Shown one piece after another: positions 11,587 through 24,400 of a stretch of DNA of 64,000 nt. Where the stretch lies: assembly GCA_037349105.1 (NCBI GenBank), contig JAYJMM010000119.1:5963001-6027000 (forward strand), given 5' to 3'. Below the pieces are notes generated by a model that was given only the letters and a program-made list of their open reading frames with translations, was not told where the DNA came from and searched no databases. The stretch's first letter is position 1, and each line of letters begins with the position of its first letter. This DNA comes from Limnomonas spitsbergensis. Taxonomy: Eukaryota > Chlorophyta > Chlorophyceae > Chlamydomonadales. The position numbers and the translations under genes were made by a program.

Positions 11587-14126
11587 AAAAGGGGCTTAGA
11601 GGGACGAGGGTGGCTGGGGTCTGATGGGTCTGTTAGGGCCGAAGTAGGGATGTGATGATATGGGATTTGGGGAGTGCCAGTCTGGCGATGGGCCTGCTGC
11701 TGCAGGAGAGAAGTCTGTTTGTGACAGGACTGACATCGTGGGCTTGCAACTACGACTAGTGAACCTGATCTGGTGGCCCCCGTTGAACACCTTTGGCAAT
11801 CCATTGTATGCCAAGCAGGCATGATGGAGGAATACAAACATAGGACTTTGCTGCGTGACCTCCAGCCGTCCAGGGCATTGAAGGATGGGAAATAATGGTG
11901 TGGGTCGTGCGTTGCTTGTGACAACCATAGAAAACGGCCTCGACAGGGGCCCTTACTAGATCGTGTGTAAGTGCCGGTAAGTGGCCTGCAAAACTGGATT
12001 GGATGAACCTGCTATGAAGATAGGAGGGTGAAAGGAAGGACGATTGGAGGGTGATCCAGTGATAATGAGCGATTGCACGGTTGGCTTCACAAAAAAGCAT
12101 AATTGCATAGGCTTGCCATTGGCGAAGGGGGATTGAAGGGGCACCCCCGCAGGTGGGAGACCGCCATGCCATGAAGGCTGCTTGGTGAAGTGAAGTTTTT
12201 ACAGTCCAACAGAGCATCACACTTGATGCATGGGATATGTGCCAGTAAACCGGTACAGGCACTTAATACACTAGGACAGGAATCGAAAACCAGTGACCCC
12301 CCTGGGCAAGCAACTAGCACACAACCACGACAGTGGCGTGGGAATGAACCCCATAGTGCAGAAGATAAGCCCCAGCCATAAAACATGACGTGGGTGCAAA
12401 AGAGTTCGATTGAGCACCGCCTAGAGAGTTAGGGGGGAGACAGGAATTTTGGCAGAGTTTCGAGATGATTCTCTCTTTTCATCATACACTGAAAGATAAA
12501 ACAACCAAATTTCTTCCAGAACACATATGCAGAATGGTGGAACATGCTGCTTAGTTCTCTCACTGATTACTCACAGTGAGGCCACTGCCTTGTTGCTGTT
12601 TGCAAGGAATTGCCGTCCGTTGGTGACACATCAATTAAGTTACACCTCTGGGCCCGCTTCAAGCTGGGCCACGCGCGCGCCCAACCATATGTTCAGAAGG
12701 GAGAAAAGAAGAAACTAAAAGGAAGAGGGGGGGAAAGGAACAAAAGGAAAGGCCGGGAAGGCAAAGAAGTCCAAGTCCGGCACCTGAGTTCCACTAGAGA
12801 CTAGCCCTCTACAAGGCCTCAAAAAAAATCCACAAAAGCAAGCGTATACCACCCCATAAGTACTGGTAGCCACTAGGCCAGCAATTTACCCGGGGGCGTT
12901 CTATCTAACATTATAAGTACATGCTCCTGAGGCCAACTAGACCGCTATTTTTGAGGGAAAAGAAGCCACAGCGGAATGCATGGATCAGAAGAAGCAGACG
13001 TCAGCTACGGAACCGGCCGGTCCGGCCGCGGCCATCACTTCCTGGGTGCTATGGACCCACGCACAGGCATGGTCGAAACCACCTGTCACAACCCGCGATC
13101 ACAAGGAACTTAGCCCGGGTGCCATTGCAGCTCCAGCGTTGTATCCCCTATTTAATTGAGGGAGTCTGAGGAATGTGCGCATACCGGTGGAGATCGACGC
13201 GGCGTTGACGACGCCACAGTATCGTGGTGAGCTGGGATTCGGACTTACCGAAAGCAGGAGGACAGCGTGGTGTGCATGCCGCGTCGTGTGCACAGCTGTC
13301 ACCATGCCTACGCGCCAGCTAGATAGTGCCACCACGTCAGCTCGTACAATGGAGTTTACGCGCGTAAAGCTGAAGAGCAACTAGTTAGAATAATGTTGCA
13401 GAAGTGAATCACGATCACTGCGAGCAGTCAGCGGGGTGGATGAGGGAAGTTTCCCGGGAAGTTTCCACCTTTCCACACCAGCCACCTCATCATCCCTCAT
13501 CATGCGGAGAGTCATGCATGCTGCATGCAGCAGATGGTGCGCACGAGTTCTTTCTACAGGTGCCCTATTCTTCATGTCTGTATTCTTTTGACCATGGCCG
13601 ATGCAATCCCGCGCACTTGCGCGACTTCCCTGTTTTAGCAGCTGTTTTAGCGGGCTATTCTAGCCAGTTTATCATCGGCTTCAGCCTATCCTGCCCAAGC
13701 TTGCATGCCCTACGACCCCTAATCTGGCCACGGTGTTTACCACGTAAAGCACCCAGGGTGCATTTATCGATTCCGGGTGGGTTGCATCCAATACCGGTAT
13801 TCGAATGGGCAAAGTCGACGCGAAATGCGTGTAGATTAGAGGAGGATGCTTCTGTCACCCTCACGTGCAGCGCCATTTTTTCATCTCTCCAATTATGAAG
13901 CAGTTCTTTTGCTTAGCCACTTCTGCACCCGAATGTCTTCACCCTGGCTACCTCGCGAGATTCATGACTCCCGTGTCGTCATGCAGGGTTGGAGCGATCA
14001 CCTGCAAGCCGGTCAGCTAAAATACAGACTGCTGCATGGTCACTTCACCGGCTCAATAGTCGACCATCGCCTGATCAGGCTGTCATCGAGACAGGCATTG
14101 ATCGGGGAGGAAAGCGTGTGTAACCA
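11587..14126. other. Intergenic region, no recognisable gene
   Basis: Between the importin stop and the kinase region I see no exon with a family match. Open frames up to about 165 codons occur on both strands but overlap each other and show no domain. TGTAA at about 11968, the usual green-algal polyadenylation word, is a candidate signal for the importin mRNA. A copy of dispersed repeat C lies at 12600-12790. Confidence 0.6.
12600..12790 (+). repeat. Dispersed repeat C, copy 1
   Basis: This shares an order of words with 27190-27345 and 50995-51125: a TCAAT..TTACACCNCTGGGC head, a GGCTTGGCCG/GCTGGGCC block, an A/G-rich GAAAAGAA stretch and a CCAAGTNCGG tail. It is probably a degraded short interspersed or inverted-repeat element; the class could not be decided. 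Confidence 0.5.
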
Positions 14127-14813
14127 GTGCACTGGGCCAAGAAAACAGCGCTCATACACTGGCGACAAGGCATACCACCTCTCATGTGGATCCTCACTTG
14201 CTTCAAGCCCGCCAGGTGGACAGCCTTCGGAGGGACGCATGGGCCTGCAGCAGCAGGCCCCGGGAGGCCCGGGATAGAATCAGCAGCAGCAGGATGGGCA
14301 GAAGGCACGCTTGGCAACATGCCACTGGATGCTCCCACGCCGCCAGAGCCCTCCCCCACCCTCGCAGCCGGCCACCCAACCTCACTCCCGCCCGCCTCCC
14401 CACCCGCCTTCTTGGACAACCATCATGAGCCGCATGCCGCCAGCACCACCACCACCGCCGCTTACAAGCAAGTCGCTTCGGGTCCTCACCGGAGGAGCAC
14501 ACTGCGGAGCACCGGAATCTCTGAAAGAACCCCTGGCCGGTCTCCATACAGCGCCCCACTCACAAGGTTTGCCCCGCCTGACAAAGAGCAACCTCTGCTC
14601 CGGGTCAGCCAAGCTATCGGCGCTTACCCTACCTCGTCGCAGCAGCTTCGCAAAGTGCGGAGTAAATCGCATGTGAGCGATGGAGCAAGCTATGCATCCC
14701 CTAGTCTAATTATTATCTCCTCTGGAGACTCTCGACTGCAGTCTGCCTGCCTTGCCGGGCCTGAAGGAAGTGTGGGGCTGGCTGCCCAGCCCCTGAAGCT
14801 CAAACCCGATCAA
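14127..14813 (+). CDS. Possible upstream low-complexity exon of the kinase gene
   Basis: This is an open frame rich in Pro, Ala, Ser and Thr (for example PTPPEPSPTLAAGHPTSLPP and STTTTAAYKQ). It ends in a plausible donor (CAA|GTCAGC at 14814) in phase 0, matching the phase of kinase exon 1 at 15411. Composition resembles the disordered N-terminal region of many algal TKL kinases. The true start is unknown; the ATG at 14127 is simply the first in frame. No homolog is recognised, and the link to the kinase is inferred from phase and proximity only. Confidence 0.35.
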
Positions 14814-15073
14814 GTCAGCTCAATGACGTGTCTCATTTTGGGTGGATACTTCATTGACTTGTGTCATTATACTGCAAGGCTCATTTAGTAAGGACGTGCC
14901 CCAAAACGCTTCGCGCTATAACCCTTGGGGACGACGCCCTGCTCACTCCTTCAGGAGTGAGTAGGGCGCCTAACCTAAGCGCATTATTTGCCCCCCCCCC
15001 TATGAAGGAAGGCAACGGCTCATTAGGAAAGCATCCCTCAGTACTCCGCACACCTTTGAACATTTATTCTGTC

Positions 15074-15224
15074 CAGTGCTGTGCTAATTACATTCCTTAT
15101 GGTGGCTGAAATATGTAGCTGAGTTCAGTCACCGAAATTTTCAGGCGAATTCAGCTACTTTTACCAGCAAAGGACTGTCATTACTGACATATTTTCTGAA
15201 TTGCGGCGCAATTGCACAGCACTG
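15074..15224 (+). mobile_element. MITE-B copy 3 with target duplication
   Basis: The best preserved MITE-B, 151 bp. The left end CAGTGCTGTGCTAATT and right end AATTGCACAGCACTG form a nearly perfect 15-bp terminal inverted repeat. Flanks ATTCTGTC (15066-15073) and ATTCTGCC (15225-15232) are a 7/8 target duplication. Confidence 0.9.
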
Positions 15225-15410
15225 ATTCTGCCCCTACCGCCCCCCCCCCTGCTGCATCCGAACCCTCTTTTTGGTGCATCCCCCTACCGCTCCCCCTACC
15301 GCTCCCCCTACCGCTCCCCCTACTGCTATGCATCCCCCTGTGCATCCCCCTACCGCTGCCCCTACCGCTCCCCCCTGCTGCATTCGAACCCTCTTTTTTG
15401 TACATCCCAG

Positions 15411-18400
15411 GTGCGTGCGAACACTAGCAATAATCTGCAAACTACGATGAAGAGTGTGTCTTGTGGGAGTACGTCGGGATCTGCTCGTGGGTCTTCTCCT
15501 CGTGAGAGCCAAGGCAGCATGCACCTCAGGCAGCTGTGCAAGGAGCTCACTAACCTGAAGTTTATCGGTCAAGGGGCACGCGGCACGGTGTACGAGGTGG
15601 GAGTTGGCCCTCCGCTGTACGGTGTTTCTTTTTTCGTGACTCAGCTACCATGTCGGCTAAATTCCGGCCGCTGGCTGGAGGCTTCATTTGTAGCTAGCCA
15701 TGCTGTTCCGGCCACCAGTTATAGGCCAGCATAAGTTTGGTCTGAATTGGGCCTTTGCGGCTTTGAAGCCGGAAAACATTCCGCTGCTGTGCACCCTTAA
15801 CCCCATACCTCACACACGCCGTGTTGCCCTGCAAAGAAAGCTGTGCTGCAAACTCTGCTCTGCCACACCCTAAACCCCAAAGCCCTCGGCTGCCTGGTTA
15901 CGTACAGTGTTTCTTTTGGCGTGACTCAGCTACTTCCTCAGCTACCTCCTGGCCTCTGGCCGGAGACCCCGTTTGTGGGCAGCCATGCTGCTTTGGCCAC
16001 TTGTCGTAGCCCGTACTATGTGTGGTCCCAATCAGGCGGGGCGGCCTGCTGAACGTGGTCTCGTGGTCGAAAAAGGAAATTCTGGTTACATACCTTCCTC
16101 GAGCTTGGCCCTGTTTGGGAAGTTTTGTGTGGACCCTGTTCAATGAGATCCATGTGTTAGCTCCTATTGGGGCGTCAGTGTCTGCATTTGTGGTCATTTC
16201 AAACCACTTCAAGCCGTTGAACAATTTCAAATCACTCTAAGTTTCAAGTCTATTTTCAAATCTCTTTCCAAATCGCTTTTAATTTACCCCTAGGCTGCTT
16301 TAATCGAAACCTTGACTTGTGTTTTTCCGCCATGATATGATTTGGAATCCGAAGGGGCTCTGATTGCTCAAGGAGCTGTCCTGAAGGGGCTGAGGGGCTC
16401 TGATTCCTCAAGGGGCTGTGCTGGAATCTATTAAGGGTCTCTGATTGCTGAGGGACAAGGTCTTGCGCTTTTAAGCGGGCTGATGGACCCCCGAGGTGTT
16501 CCAAAGGGTAAAGCCTCTTCATAAATCATTTAAGCACATGCGGTGTTGCCACTTCCCTTGCTTGGCCATTGTCTTTCCCCCCTTGACGCCCCCCCCCCAC
16601 ACACACTCAGCTAGCCGTCAGCTACACTCTGGCCTCCGGCCGGAGACCCCAGTTGAGGCGATTCTCACATTCCCTCTCACACATCCTCTCACCCATCTCT
16701 CATTCTGTTCACACCAGGCGGAGTGGAACGGGGCCCCAGTGGCTGTCAAGCTCATCCCCACGGACTGTGTGCAACAACTACAGGCTCGGTGAGGCTCATG
16801 TCAGAAACGTGGGATGAAACATCGCAGGGGGCTTCAGAACTCGCAAGGGTTCCCATGATCTGCCTGGTATAAATAAATAAATTGGCAGCACCAGAAACTA
16901 AACAACCCCATTGGGCAGCTGCCCAAGCGCAACCGCCTAACCACCAGCTAATACAGCGCCATCAGACGCCCGCATGCACGCCTGCCGTCCTCTCTCTGTC
17001 TTTGGAATCGATACGCCCTGCGGCGTGGATGAAGGAAGCCACCCGTTTTGCCGTAGCACTAGGTGAGCTACCAGGTACTTTCAGCCTTCACACTGGCGTA
17101 CGTTTGAATCTTAACAGAATGTGCCTAATTCAAATTTAAAACCCTCGTAACGAATGTGTCATTCAAAAATACGTAGCCAGCTTGGCCGACCTCAAGACAT
17201 GATGATCTGCTGTATGCTAGTCAGTACACTTAAGGAGGCTGGAGCATGATGCCCAGTATTTTTTCGTGACTCAGCTACATGTCAGCTACAACCCGGCTTC
17301 ACGCTAGAGGCCCCTGGTGTTGCCGGACATGGTGCTGGGGCCGCTAGCCGTAGGCCGGTCCAGGTTTGGTCCCAATCGGGCCTCTGACGGCCGCGGGGCG
17401 GCCTGCTGATCCTGGCCTCGTGGCCAAAAAAATAAAACACCGGCCACGATCAGGGCTGCCTTCTGCCAGTAGCCAGCAGCCAGCAGCCCTGGTCAAAGGT
17501 CTCTAATTAGCCAAGGCATGTGTTGGCTTTCAGTGCTTCTGTTTTCGGCTTCAAGTCCACCCTCGGCAGGCCGCCCCGCGGCCCCAAAGGCCCGATTGAG
17601 ACCAAACCGGGACCGGCCTTGGGTTGGTGCCTTTGGTAGTTTGGCTGACCGCAACTGGGTTCTCTGGCCAGAGGCCAGAGTGTAGCTGACATGTAGCTGT
17701 GTCACGAAGAAAGAAACGCTGGGTCAAAGGTCTCTAGTTGCCAAGATAGGTGTTGGCTTTCGCCCCGAGCTGCTGCGCCATTCCCTCAAAGGTCTTTATA
17801 AATAAGTAAATAAATACAAACCCTGGGGCGTGGATGAGAGTCTTCACCTCGATTGGGGGAATGCTTGCTTCAAGCCACATTCCGCGAGATCTGCATACGA
17901 TACGCGTTTTTAGGTGTGGAATCTATAATTTAATTCACACACCCTGAACTCTTGCGCAGCGTCTCTGAGGCCGGCCATGGTCGCAAGGCGGCGCACCCGC
18001 AGGTGCTGCACACGTACGAATGCTCAGTCATCCCGGTCGGCCAGGCGCTGAACATGCTGGCAGCCCGTGACTCTGGCATGTCCACCGGGAGCTTGCGCAG
18101 CAGTGGGTCGGCGGCAGCGGCAGCGGCAGCCTTGGCTCAGAAGCTGCTGCTGAGCAGTAGCGTGGGCGCAGGCAGCTTTTTGGGGTGTGAGGAGGTGGAG
18201 GGCGAGGGCCTTATCGAGGAGGTGCTGAGCTGTCTCGCTGAGGAAATAGCTGAGGAGGCAGAGGTGAGGGGGGCGCTCTTGGGGTTTGTTTAGAAGGCGC
18301 AGACACATGTTGTTCCAGCCTTTCTTTTTTTCTTGATTCGGGTACCTATCAGCTACACTCCAGCCTATACGGCCGGTGACCCCAGGTGTGGCCAGCCATG

Positions 18401-21400
18401 CTGCTTGGGCCGCCCTCCTCAGGGTGGCCCAGGCTCTCAATCGGGCCCTGGGCGGCCGCGGGGCGGTTAGAAAAGGTGGCCTCGTAGCCGAAAAGAAAAG
18501 CGCTGTGCTGTTCCCTTCCTCTTGGCAAGGAGTTTGATTGATGGTGTGTGGCGATGTTATTTTCCTTGACCTTTTTATACCTTCCCCATGTACCTCCTAA
18601 TTTACGAGCACAGATTTGCTCAGCGTTTCTTTTTTCGTGACTCAGCTACATGTCAGCTGCATTCCGGCCGCCGGCCGGAGACCCCAGTTGTTGCCAGCCT
18701 TGCTGCTTCGGTGACCAATTGCAGGCCGGCCCAGGTTAGGTTCTAATTGGGCCCTTGGTGGCTTGGTGGCCGCTGGCCGGCCTACCAAACTCGAACTTGT
18801 AGCCGGAAAAAATAGACACTGGCTTTGCTGCTCGATTTGTGCACGCTGCTGCTGGACCTTTTGCGGCTGCTATCCGGCCTGCAGAATTTGGACTTGTAAC
18901 CGGAAAAAAGAGACACTGGCTTTGCTGCTCAATTTTTGCACGCTGCTGTAGACCGCATCCGAGTTATTCCAGTATTTTGTATGGCTTTTAGGTATTTTGC
19001 GGCTTTTCAGCCGTAATGTTTGTTAAACCCTTTTGTTATTTATTCTCTGGATGCTCGGTTGTTGCTTGCAGCGTTTCTTTTCTCCGCTGCAGGTCCCCCT
19101 TGAGCAGGCCGCCCAGGGGCCGCCACACGCTCGATTGGGCCCAAACCTTGACCTGCCTACGGCTGGTGGCCAAACCATCAGCTGGGTGGCCAAAATGGGG
19201 CCTCCGGCCAGTGGCCGGCATGTAGCCGACATGTAGCTGAGTCACGTAAAAATGAAACACACTCGTTGCTTGCAGGTCGAGATGCTGTTCCGGGGGACCC
19301 TTCATGGCTCCGAAACCGGCGACGACGACGACGACGTGGTCATCGAGGCCGAGGATGATTTATTGGATACTTACCCCGGGGCCTCCGTCAGCAACAACGT
19401 GTTCTGCGTGGGTATTTCAAACGTGATAGAGGATCCTGCCGGCGCCCCTGCGCCCATGTATTATTCAACGAGCAGCATTCCTCTGAGCAGTGACGCGGAC
19501 GTGCCGATCGAATCGGCCGGCAATGTCGACAGGCGAGTGGAGAGTGCGAGGGGGTGGATAGTTTGTTTGTGCAGAGAGATGTGTGTCGGGAAGAGGCCAG
19601 AACCCCCGGCCCTTTTGCCTGCAAAATCAGGGCTGTGCCATTCGCTGTGACTCAGAAATCGTGTACGTAATAACGGTCCCCCGTACTGGTAGGGTAAAGT
19701 AGCTGAATTTGCCTTTAAATTACGGTGACTGAAACTCAGCTACATAATTCAGCCACCGCAAGGACCAATATCGGCACAGTACTGCTCGTATGCGGCATCC
19801 TCCACACTGTGAGGGACGTGACGGCAGTGTTCCTTTATTTGGCTCCGATTTCACCTTCGGCAGGCCGCCCCGCAGTGGCCAAAGGTCCGATTGGGTCCAA
19901 ACCTTGACCGGCCTCGCTTCATCATTTGTCTAAAGCAGCATAGCTGGCCATAGATGGGGCCTCCAGCAAAAGGCCGGAGTGTAGCTGACATGAAGAGGAG
20001 TCGCAAGAAAAGAAACACTGTATATGGGACCTGTGTATACGGTATATGGGACCTGTGTATACGGTATATGGGACCTGTGTATACGGTATATGGGACCTGT
20101 GTATACGGTATATGGGACCTGTGTATACGGTATATGGGACCTGTGTATACGGTATATGGGACCTGTGTATACGGTATATGGGACCTGTGTATACGGTATA
20201 TGGGACCTGTGTATACGGTATATGAGACCTGTGTATACGGTATATGGGACCTGTGTATATTTGAACTCAGCACTGGCGTACAGCCACCCGTATTCATGAC
20301 TGGTTTGTGCGGCCTTCAGGTATCTCGTGTGTGGGGCCCTTATGCTGAAATCACGTTTTTCGCGGTCTTGCTGCAGGCGTCCACCGTCTCACAGAACATC
20401 AAACCTTCTCAGAGGGCATATGAGCTTCAACTTCAGCGACTTCAACGCCGGGCTGAACGCGCCCATGTTGAGCTTTTCCGGCCATCAGGACAACAAAGCA
20501 GGCGTATACCCGGCTGCCGCGATCATTGACGAGCAGACGAGCCGGGTGCGTCCCACCCACTCGTTGCCGGCCGACTGGCAGCACGTGCAGTCCGCGTTTG
20601 CTTTTGGCGCGCAGCAGCCGGCCGACCGGAAGGCTCAGCAGCTCGGGTTGGCCTCCCGCAGTCAGCAGACGGCCCAGCAGATATCCATGGACCGGCAGTT
20701 CAGCTGCACGCGCTCTGATGATGGGGAGCAGGTGAGTGGATCCGGCAGGGCTGGGTCGGTGTTTCTCTTTTTGCGGTTACGCCGCCATCATTGCCGGGCC
20801 GCCCCGTGGCCGCCCAGGGCCCGATTGGGATCAAGCCTGGGCCACCCTGTGGCGGGCGGCCCAAGCAGCATGGCTGGCCACACCTGGGGTCACCGGCCGT
20901 AGGCTGGAGTGTAGCTGAATGGTAGCTGAATCATGGGGCCGTAGGCTGGAGTGTAGCTGATAGGTAGCTGAATCACGACAAGTAATAAGAGGTGCTGCTG
21001 CGCAGCACAAAAATGGCAGAGCAGTCGGGTATGTGACTTTTCAGAGGGCAGGCGCAGCCAGGTGCGGACGGGGTCACCTGGACCCCATGCAAACCCCCTC
21101 GCCATGTTGCAGGATTTCAAATTGGACGTGCGCTGCTGGTCCATCCATCACGGATGGCCAAGCCACTTGCTAGAAAACGACGCTCTGCAGGGGCATGAGG
21201 TTAAAGGAATGACGCCCCGCAGGGGCATGAGAAGGGTCGGGGATAGTCAAACCGCTTGCTGGAAAACGACGCCCTGCAGGGGCATAGGGTTTCAGTAAAC
21301 AGTGCGGCATCAGCATCATCTGAATATGATGTATTTTAAAACCTAGCTTGCCACTGCCCGTCAATGGATGGCCAAATTGCTTGCAGCATTATCTGAACAT

Positions 21401-24400
21401 GTATCTCTTGTTTTTGCTTCAGCTTACCACTGCCCGTCACCTCCCGCAGGCGGTGCATTCGGTGGACGAGGTCTTGCGTGGCATGAACCTTAGAGCGGGT
21501 CAGCACCTGGCAGTGGTGCTGGTGAGCTCATACGGGGAGGGCATAGGACAGGGGGGCGCAGGAGACCGGCATTTTATTTTTTGAAATATACACGGTAACA
21601 AGAGTCTCACCGGGTAATTGATGGTAAAAATAGGCGGTTTTCAAATGAAGTACACGGTGTATCCTAATTAATTAGTTTTGTACATTATACTTCAGGTCTT
21701 TCATTTTATTATGTAATTAGTATGAAGTATACAGACATTACCACACTGGTTTAGTTATGCTCTGCTTACAGCGCTTGAAATGACCGGGTGCTGCATAATG
21801 CTTGGTCAGGTGTGACGAGAATCGGACTCTATGTGTGGGCCAGATATGGACTCTCCGTGTGGGCCTGGGACCCTGTGTTTCCTTTTTCGGCTAAAAGTTA
21901 AACTTCGGCAGGCCCTGCCCAGCGGCCGCCAGAGGCCCACTGGGAAACACACCTGGACCGGCCTGCAGCTGGTGAAGAAATGAGCAAGGCTGGCCACAGA
22001 TAGGGCCTCCAGCCAGTGCCCGGCATGTAGCTGACAGGTAGCTGAGTTAAAGAAGTGTGAAACACTTCCTGGGACCTGTGCTTGGAATTACCAAGTGTCC
22101 GGGACACTCTGTATGGGCCTGGGGCCTGTGCTTGGTAACCAACCCCGCTCCTGAAGTACGGGCCTCTCGTTTTTTTAATATTATAAGTTTCTTACCGGTA
22201 CCCTGCCCATCTGCCCGGCACCTCCGCCCCATGGCAGATGGAGTATTGTGATCGCGGCAACCTGTACACCGCCTTGAAGAAAGGGACGTTCCGTGCCAAC
22301 CCGAAATGGGGGGCTTACACGCCCATGCGGGCGCTGGTCAGGACCGCACGGGAGATTGTGCAGGTGGGTTGCTGGGGAAATTGTGCAGGTGGGTGGTGCT
22401 CCTCTTCGCCCATTTTGCTCTGTTTCCCCGCCCTCCTCGCGCTCCTGCAGGCCGTAGCTTGATTCGTTATTATACCCTAAATCCTCAACCCTAAATCCCT
22501 GGACCCTGGACCCTAAACATTGTCGTTTTTGCTGGTGCGTTTTCTCACCGCTGCATGGGCAGAGTAGGTTAGGGTTCATGGTAGCGGTGCAGGAATTAAT
22601 TGCGTCCTGAGACATGGATTTTTTTTTGTGACTTTCGCCATTAATTGATGGGTACTAAAATCCTCAAATCGAGCGAATTCCCCCGATTCTCAGTGTTTCC
22701 CGCTACTTTTCGGTATTGATTCAGTAGCGACTGCGTAATAGTTCGATACCGTGTTTCGGTACAAGTCGTACCCAGTACAAACTAAAAGAATCACTGCGTA
22801 CCTGACATGCATGTGGATAGAGGGATGCCTTCCAGTGGTGCCAATTTATGCATATACTCTCATCAGGGAAGTTAGTCATGGTGAAGGCCGCAGGAACAAA
22901 TGCCCTCTTTGGGCAGCACAGAAGGCTCCTCGGTTGGGCCATGCGTATGCCGCGGCGTGGCATTTCTAATTCCCTGCGATCATCTGTCCAATGTTTATAT
23001 TTGCGTGACTCGGCCACATGTCAGCTACATGTCAGATGATTTGGCCACAAGCCGTGGGGCGGTCGAGGTTTGGGCCCAATCGAGCCTGTGGCGGCCCCTG
23101 GGCGGCCTGCCAAAGGGGGACTCGTAGCCAGAAAAAGAAACACTGCACCTGTCTGCTCACTCCGCTGCCTGATCACTTTTATTATATTGTATTCCACTTG
23201 ATTCCGTGCTCCTCAGGGCCTTGCTCACATGCATGACCTGGGCATCATTCATGGCAGCCTCAAGCCCTCCAACATCCTGCTCAAGAGCTCACGGCAGGAC
23301 GTGCGAGGCTTTTCATGTCGCATTTCCGACTTCCGCTTTTCGGACCCCTCGGAACCGGATTTCGCGGCAGGTGAGTTCTGGAGAGCGAAAGATTTTGCAT
23401 TTTAGTCGCGTCTTGTGACCACGAATGGGCCGAAGTGACTCTTAGGCTCTGACAAGGTACTGTGCTGACACTGACAAGTACTGCGTGGACTGTTGATAAA
23501 GCGTTACCATGTTTTGTGCAGTTTTTCTTTTCAATCGTGACTCAGCTAAATGTCAGCTACACTCGGCCTCTGGCCGGGCTGGCCCATTTGTGGCCTGCCA
23601 CGCTGCTTTGGCCGCCATTCTTAGGCCGGGCCAAGTTTTGGTCCCCATCGGGCCTTTCACGACCGTGGGATGGCCTGCCGAATGTGGAGCCAAAGAAAGG
23701 AACACTGGTTCTGTGCTGTGCCCCCCTGGCAACCTCCAAGGGGTGCATGGGGCCTGATTTCTTTGCCTCTTCGGAAACTGTTGCCCTGTCTCTTTTTGTT
23801 CCTTTAGTGTTCAATAACTATTTGAAGCATGTTTCTGTGTCTGTGTGACCTTTTGTGTGGACTTTTGTGCGGCCTTTTGTGTGACCTGTTGTGCGACCTG
23901 TTGTGCAACAGGCGACCCCGCCAAGGCCACGACAGAGTACACCGCGCCGGAGGCAGCGCTGCATGACGGCGCGGCCACTACCGCCGGAGACATCTGGAGC
24001 TTTGGCGCGATTCTCTACGAGATGTACGCAGGCCAGGTAATATGCCTGGTGACGCGCCGCACGTGCGGCAGCCTTTTTCCATGATTCAGCTACCTATCAG
24101 CTACACTCCAGCCTATGCGGCAGGTGACCCTAGATGTTTCCAGCCATGCTGCTTGGGCCGCCCGCCACAGGATGGCCCAGGCTGGATCCCAACAGGATCC
24201 TGGGTGGACAGGGGGCGGCCTGGCAAAGGTGGCGGCGTAACCGGAAAAAGGTGGCGACGTAGCCAGACAAAGAGAGACGCTGTACGTGCGGCCATGCAGG
24301 GAAAGGGGTTCAGGACTACCTGTCTCTTTTTCTTAATTTCAGGTCTGGCCAATAGCTGCGCCTTCGTACCTCTCATATGGAGGGATAAGTCTAACTGGGG

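Noticed and set aside
11547..12386. Overlapping minus-strand frames of 100-168 codons
   Set aside because: They overlap the importin stop region, overlap each other in different frames and show no domain.
20024..20299. Long Tyr/Gly/Val repeat reading frames on both strands
   Set aside because: They are translations of a 22-bp minisatellite that stays open in all frames; there is no start context or splice logic.
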